A stretch of 64,000 nt of DNA, taken from positions 1,736,001-1,800,000 of the forward strand of contig NZ_CP022685.1 in NCBI RefSeq assembly GCF_002556545.1. Reading direction: 5' to 3'. The notes under the pieces were generated by a model. That model saw nothing but the letters and a program-made list of their open reading frames with translations. It searched no databases and was not told where the DNA came from. Below, piece after piece: positions 16,907 to 24,283 of the stretch. The stretch is from Streptomyces formicae. GTDB taxonomy: Bacteria; Actinomycetota; Actinomycetes; Streptomycetales; Streptomycetaceae. How positions within the stretch are numbered: the first letter of the stretch is position 1; each line of letters starts with the position of its first letter. A program made the position numbers and the translations under genes.

Positions 16907-17590
16907 GTGAGCGGCAGGCCGCTGATCGGGGTCAGCACCTATCTGGAGTCCAAGGTGAGCTGGGGCGTGTGGGAGCTGCCCGCGGCCCTGCTGCCCGCGG
17001 GGTACCCGCGCCTGGTGCAGGCGGCGGGCGGCCTCGCCTCGATGGTGCCGCCGGACGATCCCTCGTACGCCGCCGACGTCGTCGCCCGCCTCGACGGCGT
17101 GGTCGTCGCGGGCGGGCCCGACGTCGAACCCGTGCGGTACGGCGCCGAGCGCGAGGAGCGCACCGGGCCGCCCGCACGGGAGCGGGACGCCTGGGAACTG
17201 GCCCTCATCGAGGCCGCGTTGGCGTCGGGGAAGCCGCTGCTCGGCATCTGCCGCGGCATGCAGCTCCTGAACGTGGCGCTCGGCGGGACGCTGGTGCAGC
17301 ACATGGACGGGCACACGGCGGGGACCGGCGTCTTCGGCACGCACGCGGTCACGCCCGTACCCGGCACGCTGTACGCGCGCGTGGCCCCCGAGGAGACGGC
17401 CGTGCCGACCTACCACCACCAGGCGGTGGACCGGCTCGGCAAGGGCCTCGTGGTGTCCGCGCACGCGGCGGACGGCACCGTCGAGGCCGTCGAACTCCCG
17501 GGCGCTTCCTGGGTGTTGGGCGTGCAGTGGCACCCGGAGATGGGTGAGGACACGCGCGTCATGGCAGCGCTGGTCCGAGCCGCTTCCTGA
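16907..17590 (+). CDS. Gamma-glutamyl-gamma-aminobutyrate hydrolase-like class I glutamine amidotransferase
   Basis: A 227-residue peptidase C26 enzyme. The nucleophile is Cys115 in GICRGMQ, and the His209/Glu211 pair is in GVQWHPE. PuuD-type enzymes of this family cut the gamma-glutamyl bond, releasing glutamate. This would be the last step of the pathway: removal of the glutamyl group from the oxidised amine. It starts at GTG 40 bases after the permease and is probably cotranscribed with it. Its last 32 bases overlap, on the opposite strand, the end of the APH-type gene. Confidence 0.9.
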   Translation: MSGRPLIGVSTYLESKVSWGVWELPAALLPAGYPRLVQAAGGLASMVPPDDPSYAADVVARLDGVVVAGGPDVEPVRYGAEREERTGPPARERDAWELALIEAALASGKPLLGICRGMQLLNVALGGTLVQHMDGHTAGTGVFGTHAVTPVPGTLYARVAPEETAVPTYHHQAVDRLGKGLVVSAHAADGTVEAVELPGASWVLGVQWHPEMGEDTRVMAALVRAAS

Positions 17591-18524
17591 GCCAGTCGAG
17601 GGCGGCCGCGCCCTGGGCGGCCTGGAAGGCGCGCAGGGTGGGCAGCCCGGGCGGATCGGGCTGCAGGGATCCCCGTACGAAGTAGCTGGCGAGGGCGGCG
17701 AGCGTGGCGCTCACGCCCGCCGGGTCCGCGTCCCTGCCCACGGGGTGGGCGGTGAACACGTCCTCCGGGTCGGGTCCGCCCTGGGCGCGCACGCACGGCA
17801 GCATGACGAGCAGGTCGAACCAGGGCGCGGCGCGCACGACGTGCGGCCAGTCCACGAAGACGACCCGACCCTCGGCGGTGATCAGCATGTTGTCGGCGCG
17901 CAGGTCGGCGTGGGCGAGGGTGTCGCCCGACGCGAACTCGGTCCAGGGGGCGGCGAGTTCGGCGAGGGCGGGCAGGTTGCGGCGCGTCCACGGGTCGAGC
18001 CGTTCGCGTACCGCCCCTTCGGCCTCGATCAGCCGCTGCCAGCCCCGGAAGCTCTCCCCTTCCGTATCCACGACGGATCGCGCCTCGATGGGCGCGGGCG
18101 TCAGCGCGTGCGAGAGCTCCGCCACCGCGTCGAGCACGAGGGCGAACTCGTCGGCGCGCCAGGGCACGTGCGGCTGGCGCCCTTCGACGTCCTCGAAGGC
18201 GAGGGCGACCCACGCCCCGTCGTCGTAGGACGCGAGGAGCCGGGGCGCGGGCACGGAGTCCGGCAGGGCGGCGGAGTGCCGGGCCTCCGCGCGGTGCAGC
18301 CGGGGGCTGCCGGGGTTGGCCTCGGCGCTGACGGCCTTGACGAAGGCGCGCCGCCCGTCCCCGAGCCGCACCCGGGCCGCGACGCCCGGCGAGAAGCCGC
18401 CGTGCTGCGTCGTCGCGGCCACCACGGTCCCGCCGAGCTCGGCCTCGAGGGCGCTCTTCACGTGCGCGGGGAGCTGCTCCCAGGGGGCACGGACGCCGGT
18501 GGCCGGGGGCGCGGTGGGAATCAT
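17559..18524 (-). CDS. Aminoglycoside phosphotransferase (APH)-family kinase
   Basis: A 321-residue protein of the APH/choline kinase superfamily. The catalytic loop is LAHADLRADNMLI (Asp as base, Asn for metal) followed by the FVDWPH segment, which supplies the metal-binding Asp of the DFG equivalent. The nucleotide-binding lysine is in AFVKAVS. The substrate is unknown; most Streptomyces relatives are not proven resistance enzymes, and nothing here indicates resistance. Its 3' end overlaps the gamma-glutamyl hydrolase by 32 bases in opposite orientation. Confidence 0.85.
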   Translation of the reverse strand: MIPTAPPATGVRAPWEQLPAHVKSALEAELGGTVVAATTQHGGFSPGVAARVRLGDGRRAFVKAVSAEANPGSPRLHRAEARHSAALPDSVPAPRLLASYDDGAWVALAFEDVEGRQPHVPWRADEFALVLDAVAELSHALTPAPIEARSVVDTEGESFRGWQRLIEAEGAVRERLDPWTRRNLPALAELAAPWTEFASGDTLAHADLRADNMLITAEGRVVFVDWPHVVRAAPWFDLLVMLPCVRAQGGPDPEDVFTAHPVGRDADPAGVSATLAALASYFVRGSLQPDPPGLPTLRAFQAAQGAAALDWLRKRLGPALP

Positions 18525-18605
18525 GCCCCATGATGGGCAGGGCTCCGGGGCGGGCGCCAGGCGTTTTCCCCGGGCCTCACTGCCCCCCGGAGGGGGAAGC
18601 GTCGG

Positions 18606-19052
18606 CTACTCGCCCTCCCCCGCCGTACGCGAAGCCAGCCGCTCGTACCGCTGCCGCGCGGCCTGCGGCGTGCCGAGCCCGAGGCCGAAGGCGATCTCCG
18701 GCCAGGTCATGCCGCGCCCCCGCGCCATCTGGAGCAGCCCGGTCTCCAGTTCGTCCAGCTCGCCGCGGACCATCGGCAGCAGGGTGAGGGCGGCGGTGAT
18801 GTCCGCGTGGTCCACCTCCGGCTCCCCTTCGACGGGCCTGGCCGCGCCGCTGAGCAGGAACGCCACCAGCCTGACCGCCTCGTGCGGACCGAGCACGGTG
18901 GGGTGGACCTGCCGCGCCCGCTGGTCCTCGTCGGCCGCGTGCCGCTCGGCGACGCGCATCAGCGAGGCGTAGACCCGGTGGGCGCGGGCCTGTTCGGGGT
19001 GCGGGGGCGTGAAGGGGTCGGCGGCCTGGGGCTGCTCGGGAGTCGACGGCAT
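18606..19052 (-). CDS. Small putative DNA-binding protein with C-terminal helix-turn-helix
   Basis: A 148-residue soluble protein. The C-terminal third reads as a sigma-like or MarR-like helix-turn-helix (MTWPEIAFGLGLGTPQAARQ, then RYERL). The N-terminal half is helical, with no catalytic signature. Similar small proteins are common in Streptomyces and unassigned. The start at 19052 (MPSTPEQPQ) is preferred because a further in-frame start at 19088 would place a -35-like TTGACT inside the gene. No ribosome binding site is obvious, so it may be leaderless. Confidence 0.7.
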   Translation of the reverse strand: MPSTPEQPQAADPFTPPHPEQARAHRVYASLMRVAERHAADEDQRARQVHPTVLGPHEAVRLVAFLLSGAARPVEGEPEVDHADITAALTLLPMVRGELDELETGLLQMARGRGMTWPEIAFGLGLGTPQAARQRYERLASRTAGEGE

Positions 19053-19405
19053 GGATCCAGCATGGACTGACACACGGCACGGAGTCAACAGTTCATTGTG
19101 AACACTTTGTTTGCACGATCGAAGAGGGATCGAAGAGGGATCGAAGAGGGCACGTCACCCCCTGCCGTAAATCGTGTGACGCACCACCGCGAACGGAGTT
19201 ACCCTCGGCCTCATGAACGTCACCGGCCCACGCACCACCGCGACCGCGCGAGCGACCAGCTCGCCGGTTGCCGCCGCCTGACCTTCCCCTTCCCCTCGGC
19301 GACCGGAAACGGCCCGCCGATGGTGCATGGCTCCCGCCCTGACTCCGGTGATCGCGCGGATCCGTTATCCGGCGCCTCCCGCGTTCACGCGAAGGAGCCC
19401 CCACC
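19053..19405. other. 353-base intergenic region with short repeats
   Basis: This is the divergent gap before the alanyl-tRNA synthetase-like gene. It carries an inverted repeat GTTCA-TTG-TGAAC (19091-19103) near a TTGACT that could be a -35 for the minus-strand gene, and three tandem 11-base repeats at 19117-19149. The right half holds no open frame with a convincing start and no recognisable RNA structure. The downstream gene has a GAAGGAG ribosome binding site near 19390. Confidence 0.5.
19117..19149 (+). repeat. Three perfect tandem copies of an 11-base repeat
   Basis: The unit GATCGAAGAGG occurs three times without change at 19117, 19128 and 19139. It is intergenic, between the divergent DNA-binding protein and the alanyl-tRNA synthetase-like gene. 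The copy spacing of 11 bases is about one helical turn, so it could be a regulatory array; slippage is the alternative. Confidence 0.88.
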
Positions 19406-20572
19406 ATGAACACCGAAGACATCATCCGTACGTTCGTCGAGTACTACGAGGAGCGCGGACACCGCCGCACGACCGGCTCCACGCTGCTGCCGCCGCCCGG
19501 CGACCCCGTCCTGTTCACCACCTCGGGCATGCACCCCCTCACCCCGTATTTGGAGGGGCGCCCGCATCCGCTCGGCAGCCGCCTGGTCAACGTGCAGCGC
19601 TGCCTGCGCACCACGGACCTGGAGGAAGTCGGCGACCCCACGCACCTGACGGTCTTCGAGATGCTCGGCACCTGGTCCCTCGGCGACTACGAGGGCCCGC
19701 AGAGCCTCAGTTGGGGATACGACCTCTTCACCGAGGGCTTCGGCGTCGACCCGGGCCTGCTGCACGCCACGGTCTTCGGCGGCGACGACCAGGTGGGCCT
19801 CGACAGCGCCTCCCTGGAGGTCTGGCAGGAGCGTGGCGTTCCGGTCGAGCTCACCGTCGAGGACAACTGGTGGGACAACGGGCCGACCGGACCCTGCGGC
19901 CCCGACTCGGAGATGTTCCTGTGGACCGGCGAGGGCCCTCCCCGGTCGACGCCCACCCGCGACGACCGCTGGGTGGAGGTGTGGAACCACGTGATGATGC
20001 GTCACCGCAAGCTCCCCGACGGCTCCCTCGTGCCGCTCCCCCAGCGCAACGTCGACACCGGCCTCGGCCTGGAACGCCTCGCCTCGCTGTTGCAGGGCCG
20101 CACGTCGGTGTTCGAGTGCGACGTCTTCGCCCCCTGGCGCCGTCTCGTACCGCCCCTGTGGCCGCTGGACGAGGCCACGCTGCGGCTGGTCTGCGACCAC
20201 CTGCGCTCGGCCGTGGTCGTGATCGGCGACGGAGTGCGTCCCGCCAACACCGGCCGCGGCTACGTCCTGCGCCGGCTGGTGCGGCGCCTGCTCACCGCCC
20301 TGTGGCGCGACGACCCCTCGCGCACCGTCGGCGACCTGCCGGACGAGCTGTTCCTGCACACCCGGGACCACTTCCGGCAGGACACCGGCCCCGACGAGGT
20401 GCGCCGCGTGCTGTGCGAGGAGGAGCGCAAGTTCCTGGGACTCCTGGAACGCGGCAGGCAGGTGCTCGCCAGGCCCCGGTTCCGCGGTCCGCTGGACGAG
20501 GAGGACTTCCACTACCTCCACGACACCCACGGGCTGCCGCGCGAGCTGGTCATGAACCTGCGGCAGCAGTGA
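19406..20572 (+). CDS. Freestanding alanyl-tRNA synthetase catalytic-core protein
   Basis: A 388-residue protein matching only the first ~400 residues of AlaRS (normally about 880). Class II motif 2 is FEMLGTWSLGDYEG (84-97), the specificity loop VDTGLGLER has Asp217, and the tRNA-recognition/motif 3 part is RGYVLRRLVRR (284-294). The reading frame ends after the DTHGLPREL equivalent of the family's DTYGFP. It therefore lacks the editing domain with its zinc site and the C-Ala domain. The usual GPCGPCTE is GPCGPDSE. It is intact, with no frameshift. It may charge tRNA-Ala without editing, make aminoacyl-adenylates for a special pathway, or have lost tRNA activity. Neighbours give no pathway. 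Confidence 0.85.
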   Translation: MNTEDIIRTFVEYYEERGHRRTTGSTLLPPPGDPVLFTTSGMHPLTPYLEGRPHPLGSRLVNVQRCLRTTDLEEVGDPTHLTVFEMLGTWSLGDYEGPQSLSWGYDLFTEGFGVDPGLLHATVFGGDDQVGLDSASLEVWQERGVPVELTVEDNWWDNGPTGPCGPDSEMFLWTGEGPPRSTPTRDDRWVEVWNHVMMRHRKLPDGSLVPLPQRNVDTGLGLERLASLLQGRTSVFECDVFAPWRRLVPPLWPLDEATLRLVCDHLRSAVVVIGDGVRPANTGRGYVLRRLVRRLLTALWRDDPSRTVGDLPDELFLHTRDHFRQDTGPDEVRRVLCEEERKFLGLLERGRQVLARPRFRGPLDEEDFHYLHDTHGLPRELVMNLRQQ

Positions 20573-20577
20573 GACAA

Positions 20578-20612
20578 GGGGGCCGGGGAGGGGACGGGGA
20601 CGGGACAGGGGG
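20578..20612 (+). other. G-tract cluster with quadruplex potential
   Basis: Six G-runs of 3-5 bases (20578-82, 85-88, 90-93, 96-99, 20602-604, 608-612) are separated by 1-3 bases, on the sense strand just after the stop of the AlaRS-like gene. This meets the standard G3+N1-7 pattern. It lies between two convergent genes, where a terminator would be expected and no hairpin is seen. Confidence 0.7.
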
Positions 20613-20614
20613 AC

Positions 20615-21595
20615 CTACGCGTCCCGCGCCCCCGGCCCACCCCGCGTCAGCCCCAGCAGATCCCTGCCAGGACCCGCGGGGCGATGTCCCGTCGGCCAGA
20701 CGGCGCGCAGCTCCCTGCCCAGGCGTACGTCCGCCAAGGGGATCTCGACCAGGCGCCGGGCCGCGAGTTCCTCGCCCACCGCGAGCTCGCTGAGGACCGA
20801 GGGGCCCGCGCCGCTGACCGCGGCGGCCTTCACCGCCGTCGTCGAGGAGAGCTCGATCAGCGGGCGGGCCAGGCCGCCGAGCGCCGCGTCGAGCACCTGG
20901 CGGGTGCCCGAGCCCTCCTCGCGCAGGATCAGCGGTGTCGCCGCCAGCTCCTCGGCGGCCAGCGGCTTGTGCCGCCGCGCCCAGGGGTGCGTCGGCGCCG
21001 TCACCACCACGAGCCTGTCGTGCGCGATGACCACGCCGTCCAGCGCGTCCGGCACGGTGAGCCCCTCGACGAAACCGAGGTCCGCCTCGCCCGCGAGGAG
21101 GCGCTCGGCAACGGCCGTCGAGTTGCCCGCGAGCAGGGACACGGCCGTGTCGGGGCGCTGGGTGCGCAGCGCGATCAGCCAGCCGGGCAGCAGGTACTCG
21201 GCGATGGTCATGCTGGCCGCGACCCGCAGCCGCGAGTCCCGCCGGTCGCGCAGCGCCTGCGCCCCCGCGTCGAAGGCCTCCGCCGCCTCCACGATCCGCC
21301 CCGCCCAGTCGGTGACCAGCGCGCCCGCGTCCGTCAGCCGCGAACCGCGCGGCGAGCGGTCCACGAGCGCGACGCCCAACTGCCGCTCCATGGCGCGGAC
21401 CCGGCTGCTCGCGGCGGGCTGGGTGATGCCCAGCTCCCGCGCGGCCCGGCCCAGGCTGCCGAGCCGGGCCACGGCCAGCAGGAGTTGCAGCGCCCCGAGG
21501 TCCGGCACCCGGTGGGCGAGCAGGGCCTCCGGGGTCCTGGCACGGTCGGTCCCGGCGGGGGCTTCGGAGGCGGCGGGCTGCGGAGACATACTCAT
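20615..21595 (-). CDS. LysR-family transcriptional regulator
   Basis: A 326-residue LTTR. After a disordered 28-residue head, the winged helix is at about 32-90 (LGSLGRAARELGITQPAASSRVRAME). The C-terminal periplasmic-binding-like effector domain spans about 115-310. It is divergent from a TDT-family transporter across 70 bases. An LTTR-type palindrome overlaps its own start codon, implying autoregulation and control of the transporter. The effector could be a dicarboxylate or sulfite, judged from the transporter family. Two start codons are possible (21595 and 21589). Confidence 0.9.
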   Translation of the reverse strand: MSMSPQPAASEAPAGTDRARTPEALLAHRVPDLGALQLLLAVARLGSLGRAARELGITQPAASSRVRAMERQLGVALVDRSPRGSRLTDAGALVTDWAGRIVEAAEAFDAGAQALRDRRDSRLRVAASMTIAEYLLPGWLIALRTQRPDTAVSLLAGNSTAVAERLLAGEADLGFVEGLTVPDALDGVVIAHDRLVVVTAPTHPWARRHKPLAAEELAATPLILREEGSGTRQVLDAALGGLARPLIELSSTTAVKAAAVSGAGPSVLSELAVGEELAARRLVEIPLADVRLGRELRAVWPTGHRPAGPGRDLLGLTRGGPGARDA

Positions 21596-21609
21596 AAAGT
21601 CAGTTTATG
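21593..21609. promoter_or_regulatory. LysR-type operator (T-N11-A) between the regulator and TDT transporter
   Basis: Perfect dyad CATAAA-GTCAG-TTTATG. It contains T at 21595 and A at 21607 separated by exactly 11 bases, the LTTR box pattern. It is an AT-rich island in GC-rich sequence and overlaps the regulator's ATG. Confidence 0.72.
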
Positions 21610-21665
21610 GCCCCATAGGGGAATGGTCCCTGGTGACCGGTGGGCGCGCGCGGGACCGTGGACTC

Positions 21666-22805
21666 ATGGTCACCACCGCCCACCCCGCGCACACCGTGCA
21701 CCCCGCGCCCGCGCCCACCGCGCGCCGCGCCGCCGCCGTCCGACACCTCGGGCCGAACTGGTACGCCTCCGTCATGGGCACCGCCATCATCGCCAACGCC
21801 GGTGCCACGCTGCCGTACCAGTTCACCGGGCTGCGCACGGCCTGCACCGTCGTCTGGGCGCTGTCCTTCGTGATGCTCGCCGCGCTGCTCACCGGCCGCG
21901 CCGCGCACTGGATCCACCACCGCGACCAGGCCCGCGCCCACCTCCTCGATCCGGCCGTGGCGCCGTTCTACGGCTGCCTCTCGATGGCACTGCTCGCGGT
22001 CGGCGGCGGCACCCTGATCGTGGGCGCGGACTGGCTCGGTACGGGCGTGGCGGTCCCCTTGGCCACCGTGCTGTTCACCGCCGGTACGGCCATCGGACTC
22101 GCGGCCGCCGTCGCCATCCCCTACTTGATGGTGGTCCGCCACAGGATCGCCGCCGACCAGGCCACTCCCGTGTGGCTGCTGCCCGTGGTCGCCCCGATGG
22201 TGTCGGCCGCCGTCGGCCCGTTGTTCGTGCCCCACCTGCCGGCCGGACAGGCGCGGGAGACCCTGCTGTACGCCTGTTTCGCGATGTTCGGACTGAGCCT
22301 GCTCGCCACCCTGGTGATGCTGCCGGTGATCTTCGCCCGCCTGGTGACCGCGGGGCCCCTGCCGCTGGCCCTGACCCCCACCCTCTTCCTGGTGCTCGGC
22401 CCGCTCGGTCAGTCGACCACCGCCGCCAACAAGTTCGCCGACTTCGCGCCCGGCGTCGTCCCCGCCCCGCTCGACCGCGGCTTCCTGGCCTTCGCCGTGC
22501 TCTACGGGGTCCCCGTGATCGGCTTCGCCTTGATGTGGCTGGCGCTCGCGGCCGCGATGGTGGCCCGCGCCCGGCGCCGCGGCATGGGCTTCGCGATGAC
22601 CTGGTGGGCCTTCACCTTCCCCGTCGGCACCTGCGTGACCGGCACCGAGGGCCTCGGCAAGCACACCGGCCTCGTCGCCTTCGACTGGCTGGCCACCGGC
22701 CTGTACGTCCTGCTCCTGACCGCCTGGGCGATCGCCCTCGCGCACACCCTGCGCGGCCTGGTCAGCGGCAGGCTGCTCGCGGCGCCCCGGCCCGCCAAGG
22801 GCTGA
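21666..22805 (+). CDS. TDT-family transporter (TehA/SLAC1-like)
   Basis: A 379-residue membrane protein with about ten hydrophobic helices. The opening HLGPNWYASVMGTAIIANA motif is typical of the tellurite-resistance/dicarboxylate transporter family, whose members export sulfite, move malate or act as anion channels. The C-terminal GTCVTGTEGLG region is also conserved. Substrate unknown. It is controlled in all likelihood by the divergent LysR regulator. ATG at 21666 is the first start in frame after the operator. Confidence 0.87.
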   Translation: MVTTAHPAHTVHPAPAPTARRAAAVRHLGPNWYASVMGTAIIANAGATLPYQFTGLRTACTVVWALSFVMLAALLTGRAAHWIHHRDQARAHLLDPAVAPFYGCLSMALLAVGGGTLIVGADWLGTGVAVPLATVLFTAGTAIGLAAAVAIPYLMVVRHRIAADQATPVWLLPVVAPMVSAAVGPLFVPHLPAGQARETLLYACFAMFGLSLLATLVMLPVIFARLVTAGPLPLALTPTLFLVLGPLGQSTTAANKFADFAPGVVPAPLDRGFLAFAVLYGVPVIGFALMWLALAAAMVARARRRGMGFAMTWWAFTFPVGTCVTGTEGLGKHTGLVAFDWLATGLYVLLLTAWAIALAHTLRGLVSGRLLAAPRPAKG

Positions 22806-22820
22806 CCCGCGAAGGCGCGC

Positions 22821-23603
22821 TCACAGGGCCGGTGGGTAGGCCGCCCGCAGCGCCGCCCCCAGCACCGCGGGCGCCTCCGCCAACGAGGGCCCGTACCAGG
22901 TGAGGTGGCGGCCGCTGACCAATGCGACCGGCGTACGCGCGGGGAACGCCTCGGGGCCGTCGTCGCGGGTGAAGCGGTAGGGCTCGTCGGGCAGCACCAC
23001 CAGGTCGAGGTCCGCGGCCCGCAGCTCCTCCAGCGGGATCCGCGGATAGCGCTCGGCGTGAGCGGCGTACGCGTTGTCGACGCCCATGCGCGCGAGGAGG
23101 TCCCCCGCGAAGGTGTCACGTCCCAGGACCATCCACGGCCGCCGCCAGATCGGGATCGCGGCGCGCAGGCGGATGTCCGGGCGAGGGGGCCCGCCCGCGC
23201 CCTCGAGGTGCGGGGGCGGCTCCCACCACGCGGCCTCGGCCTCCTCGAGCCATCGGGGCCGCTCCGCGCCGCATGCCGCGAGGACCCTGGCCAGCTCGCG
23301 GAACGCCTGGTCCAGGTCGCGCACCTCCGTGACGAGCACCTGGAGCCCCGCCGCGCGCAGGGCGGCCAGGTCGGGCGCGCGGTTCTCCTCCTCGTTGGCG
23401 ATCACCAGGTCGGGCGCGAGCGCGAGGATCCGGGGCACGTCGGGGTTCTTGGTGCCGCCCACCCGGGTGACGTCGAGGCCGGCCGGATGGCTGCACCAGT
23501 CGGTCGCCCCGACCAGCGCGCCCGGCACGCTCACGGCGACCGCCTCGGTCAGCGAGGGCACGAGCGAGACGACCCGCGGCGGGGTCCCCGGGCGGAGCAC
23601 CAT
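22821..23603 (-). CDS. Helical-backbone metal receptor (BtuF/FecB-like) without a signal peptide
   Basis: A 260-residue protein with the type III periplasmic-binding fold seen in cobalamin and siderophore receptors: RVVSLVPSLTEAV at the start, GATDWCSHPAG, a central DLVIANEEENR strand, and LVVLPDEPYRFTRDD near the end. Most members are exported or lipoproteins, but this one begins directly at the fold with no signal peptide or lipobox. It would therefore stay in the cytoplasm. Its ATG overlaps the stop of the XRE-cupin gene by one base (TGATG), so the two are translationally coupled. Role unknown; a cytosolic cobalamin- or heme-like ligand binder is one guess. Confidence 0.83.
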   Translation of the reverse strand: MVLRPGTPPRVVSLVPSLTEAVAVSVPGALVGATDWCSHPAGLDVTRVGGTKNPDVPRILALAPDLVIANEEENRAPDLAALRAAGLQVLVTEVRDLDQAFRELARVLAACGAERPRWLEEAEAAWWEPPPHLEGAGGPPRPDIRLRAAIPIWRRPWMVLGRDTFAGDLLARMGVDNAYAAHAERYPRIPLEELRAADLDLVVLPDEPYRFTRDDGPEAFPARTPVALVSGRHLTWYGPSLAEAPAVLGAALRAAYPPAL

Positions 23604-24178
23604 CAGCGCCCCCCGTCGTCCACCGCCTCGATGTGGTCGCCCACGGCGACCACCAGGACCCGGGTGTCCGGCACGGTGGCCCGCCAGCGGTGCCGCACCC
23701 CGCCGGTGAGGAACAGGCTGTCGCCGCGCCCGAGGCGGTAGGCGCGGCCCTCCGCCTCCATCTCCACGGCGCCCTCGACGACGTACATCAACTCGTCGTT
23801 GCGGTGCTGGAATTCGCGGCCCTCGTCGTGGTCACCGATGAATTCGAGAACGTGCAGTTGATGGTGACCGCGGGTCAGCTCGCGCACCCGTGCGGCCGGT
23901 TTCGAGGTGTCCAGATCCGTGTCGTCGTCGGCGCGCACCACCTCGACCGTGCGGGCCGGGTCGGCGGCGGCGAGCAGCTCCACGTCGGTCGTGCACAGGG
24001 CGTCGGCGACCCGCTGCAAGGACCGCGTGCTGGGACGGGCGCGCTCGTTCTCGATCTGGCTGAGGAACGGCACCGAGAGGCCGCTGCGCTCGGCGACGAC
24101 GGCGAGGGTGAGCTCCAGCTGCCGGCGGCGGCGCCGCACGGCCGAGCCCACCCGGAGGGTCTCCTTGTGCTCGTCCAT
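23603..24178 (-). CDS. XRE-family regulator with C-terminal cupin domain
   Basis: A 191-residue regulator. The helix-turn-helix is at about residues 10-65 (LAVVAERSGLSVPFLSQIENE). The cupin sensor is at about 105-185, with HRNDELMYVVEGAVEME and the GDSLFLTGGVRHRW second motif; the histidines could bind metal. Such proteins sense small molecules and repress catabolic genes. It is coupled to the metal-receptor-like gene downstream, which may supply or modulate the ligand. A TAGGGT near 24227-24232 on this strand could be its -10 element. Confidence 0.9.
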   Translation of the reverse strand: MDEHKETLRVGSAVRRRRRQLELTLAVVAERSGLSVPFLSQIENERARPSTRSLQRVADALCTTDVELLAAADPARTVEVVRADDDTDLDTSKPAARVRELTRGHHQLHVLEFIGDHDEGREFQHRNDELMYVVEGAVEMEAEGRAYRLGRGDSLFLTGGVRHRWRATVPDTRVLVVAVGDHIEAVDDGGR

Positions 24179-24283
24179 CGCCTCGGCTCCCTTCAGCGCA
24201 TCGGTCCACTCTCAACCCTGAGGGGTTCTCTGCACCCTACGCATGTTCGCCAAACGGTTTTGCCCCGTTGACCCGACCGGGGG

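Noticed and set aside
19050..19072. TGTCAG with eight-base spacing near the small DNA-binding protein gene
   Set aside because: The -10 would be ATCCAT, not TAnnnT, and it overlaps the start codon; not a credible PafBC promoter.
22821..24178. Toxin-antitoxin module (XRE protein plus neighbour)
   Set aside because: The XRE protein has a cupin sensor and the neighbour is a metal-receptor fold, not a toxin family.
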